Shown in pieces: positions 7,090 through 8,220 of a stretch of DNA of 8,220 nucleotides. The first letter of the stretch is position 1; every line of letters begins with the position of its first letter. The position numbers and the translations under genes are program-made. The notes beneath the pieces are model-generated. The model was given only the letters and a program-made list of their open reading frames with translations. It was not told the DNA's origin and ran no database searches. Origin of the DNA: Bacteroidales bacterium (GTDB lineage Bacteria; Bacteroidota; Bacteroidia; Bacteroidales; UBA12077); contig JAUVUS010000090.1 of NCBI GenBank assembly GCA_030600865.1, positions 1 to 8,220 on the forward strand, given 5' to 3'.

Positions 7090-7120
7090 AAAAAAACCAC
7101 AACTTATATTGCGGCTTTTT
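7090..7120 (-). terminator. Intrinsic terminator of the sirtuin-S4-nitroreductase operon
   Basis: On the minus strand the arms at 7120-7109 and 7102-7091 form a 12-bp stem, AAAAAGCCGCAA with UUGUGGUUUUUU. It contains two G-U wobbles, a 6-nt loop (UAUAAG) and a terminal U tract. It lies 16 nt past the nitroreductase stop. On the plus strand the same two wobbles become A-C mismatches, so the sequence is clearly built for minus-strand termination, though the plus strand also ends in TTTTT. Confidence 0.85.
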
Positions 7121-7136
7121 AGTTTTACAGTACGGG

Positions 7137-7682
7137 TTACCGTTTTTTAAATGGTTTATAAAAGAATTTTTCCCAGTGCACTATTTCATCCAAAGGTTTT
7201 CTTAATTGATCATGTCTGTTTACATCTGTTTCATCAGCGGGATATCCTACCGGTAATAGGGCAATTGGCTCTACACCATCGGGTAAGTTAAGAGCACGAA
7301 CGCATTTCATAACGTCGAATTTACAAATCCAACAAGTGGCTAAACCTAAATCGGTAGCTGCCAAAGTCATATGATCAACAGTAATTGCGACATCAATATC
7401 AGTATGAATCTTACCATCAGCTCTTCGCCAGGCTTCTCTGTGATCGCCACAGACAACAATTATGCACTTAGCTGTTTCGAGCCAATTTCGTTCATAACAT
7501 TCTCTAATCTTTTTCAAAGGTTCTTCTTGCGTAATAACAACAAAATGCCATGGTTGCTTATTTTTTGCCGAAGGAGCAACTCGCCCTGCTTCTAAAACCT
7601 GTAAAAGCAATTCTCTGTCAACAGGTTTATCCAAATACTTTCTGGACGAATAACGTTTTTTTGCAATATCAATAAATGCCAT
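7137..7682 (-). CDS. Nitroreductase-family FMN-dependent oxidoreductase
   Basis: This 181-aa protein is a compact member of the nitroreductase superfamily: homodimeric flavoproteins that use NAD(P)H to reduce nitro compounds, quinones or similar acceptors. The N-terminal RYSSRKY (residues 10-16) supplies FMN phosphate contacts. APSAKNKQPWHFVV (36-49) is the usual flavin-site loop, DVAITVDHMTLAATDLGLATCWI (97-119) is the dimer-core helix, and ALLPVGYPAD (141-150) is the typical C-terminal motif. The length is at the short end but complete. It is the last gene of the minus-strand operon, 20 nt after the S4 gene, and is followed by a strong terminator. The physiological substrate cannot be told; a role in redox balance is the safest reading. 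Confidence 0.94.
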   Translation of the reverse strand: MAFIDIAKKRYSSRKYLDKPVDRELLLQVLEAGRVAPSAKNKQPWHFVVITQEEPLKKIRECYERNWLETAKCIIVVCGDHREAWRRADGKIHTDIDVAITVDHMTLAATDLGLATCWICKFDVMKCVRALNLPDGVEPIALLPVGYPADETDVNRHDQLRKPLDEIVHWEKFFYKPFKKR

Positions 7683-7702
7683 ATCGTTTATATTTTAATT
7701 AA

Positions 7703-7912
7703 TTATTCTATTTCGATTATTTCATTAAAAACTTCTACTTTATCGCCAGTTCTAATCTTCGCTCTTTTTCTGCTTTCAATTTCGCCATTTAATTTTACTT
7801 CACCCTCGCCGACTAAATGTTTTGCTTCACCACCACTTCCACATATATTAGTAACCTTCAACAACTTAATCAACTCAATATATTCTGAACCTTCCAATCT
7901 AAATTTAATCAT
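7703..7912 (-). CDS. ybcJ: YbcJ-like S4-domain RNA-binding protein
   Basis: This 69-aa protein is a lone S4 RNA-binding domain, matching the layout of E. coli YbcJ (70 aa). It has IELIKLLKV (12-20), then GSGGEAKHLVGEGEVKLNGEIESRKRAKIRTGD (25-57), which is the αL RNA-binding core with its basic RKRAK patch, and a closing β-strand pair. Relatives are thought to bind structured or ribosomal RNA; the exact target is unknown. Its ATG overlaps the sirtuin stop by 4 nt (ATGA at 7909-7912), showing translational coupling. The nitroreductase follows 20 nt downstream, so all three genes are probably one operon. Confidence 0.92.
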   Translation of the reverse strand: MIKFRLEGSEYIELIKLLKVTNICGSGGEAKHLVGEGEVKLNGEIESRKRAKIRTGDKVEVFNEIIEIE

Positions 7913-8220
7913 ATTTTTTGTTTTATTCCAATTAATAGTTCATTCATTACCTCTGTTGCTTTTCCTTGCAAAAATATATCGGTAATTGAATTTGTAAATA
8001 AGGTTTTCTCAGGATTAATCTCAACAATTTTAGCTCCATTTTGTTTCGCAAACGAAGGAATTGATGAAGCAGGAACTACCTCTCCTGTCGAACCAATTAT
8101 TATCATAAGATCTGTTTCTTTAGCTGCCTCAAACGATTTCTGGTACGCTATTTCAGGTATTCCTTAACCAAAGAAAATAAAATCAGGTTTAAGAATTGCA
8201 TGACAATGATCACATAATGG
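7909..8220 (-). pseudogene. cobB: Sirtuin NAD-dependent protein deacylase (CobB), C-terminal part, interrupted by an in-frame TAA
   Basis: The same minus-strand frame runs from the window edge to TGA at 7911-7909. It reads PLCDHCHAILKPDFIFFG, then stop TAA (8166-8164), then GIPEIAYQKSFEAAKETDL and a 65-residue sirtuin C-terminus. The first part holds the second CxxC pair of the structural zinc site and the FFG(E) motif. The second holds the NAD-binding loop IIIGSTGEVVPAS (the family usually has GTSGxVxPA) and INPE. The stop replaces the Glu normally found in FFGE, a change obtainable from GAA by one base. Both flanks are well conserved, so the event is recent, or a sequence error. Reinitiation at ATG 8106 would yield only an inactive 65-aa tail. 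The 5' part of the gene lies outside the window. Sirtuins remove acyl groups from lysines using NAD+. Confidence 0.88.
8164..8166 (-). other. cobB: In-frame TAA inside cobB
   Basis: The minus-strand codons read TTC TTT GGT TAA GGA ATA CCT. The TAA takes the place of the Glu codon of the FFGE-GIP segment and is flanked on both sides by in-frame sirtuin sequence. No indel is needed; a single G-to-T change from GAA explains it. Confidence 0.85.

Noticed and set aside
7909..8106. Independent 65-aa protein starting at ATG 8106
   Set aside because: The same frame carries sirtuin sequence on both sides of the TAA upstream, so this is the tail of cobB and not a separate gene.

Overview
The window is AT-rich and reads as chromosomal DNA of a Bacteroidota bacterium, probably an anaerobic Bacteroidales-like lineage (inference). 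Three things support this: the start of a short RpoD of the Bacteroidota type that lacks region 1.1, a promoter matching the Bacteroidota consensus TTTG-N20-TAnnTTTG, and start codons without Shine-Dalgarno sequences. No tRNA, rRNA, CRISPR array, transposase or phage gene was seen.

Layout: positions 1-3624 are read on the minus strand. In transcription order they hold a PutP-like sodium:solute symporter, a class I SAM methyltransferase 21-39 nt behind it, a 458-nt gene-free stretch with a strong promoter, an RRM RNA-binding protein, a CspA-family cold-shock protein, and the 5' end of rpoD running off the left edge. RRM and Csp lie 22 nt apart and look like one stress or cold-shock RNA-chaperone operon. 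The 3625-4023 gap is divergent and carries a cluster of short direct and inverted GGAATA/TATTCC repeats. On the plus strand follows a two-gene unit: a 746-aa protein of unknown function with C-terminal TPRs, then, after 5 nt, a Mut7-C type PIN-fold RNase with an N-terminal ubiquitin-like domain. From the right edge, on the minus strand, come the end of a sirtuin gene (cobB), a YbcJ-like S4 RNA-binding protein overlapping it by 4 nt (ATGA), and a nitroreductase 20 nt further on, closed by a clear intrinsic terminator.

Two points deserve most attention. First, the Mut7-C gene stops right after an A9 run containing the canonical -1 slippery heptamer A AAA AAA in the correct phase. Shifting one base joins it to a 64-codon frame encoding exactly the missing CxxC...CxxC zinc ribbon of the family. 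This is either programmed frameshifting or slippage, a real mutation, or a one-base assembly error. Second, the sirtuin frame has an in-frame TAA at the position of the conserved Glu in its FFGE motif, while both sides remain well-conserved sirtuin. No multi-gene defence or other new system is evident. The TPR/Mut7-C pair is the least explained locus.
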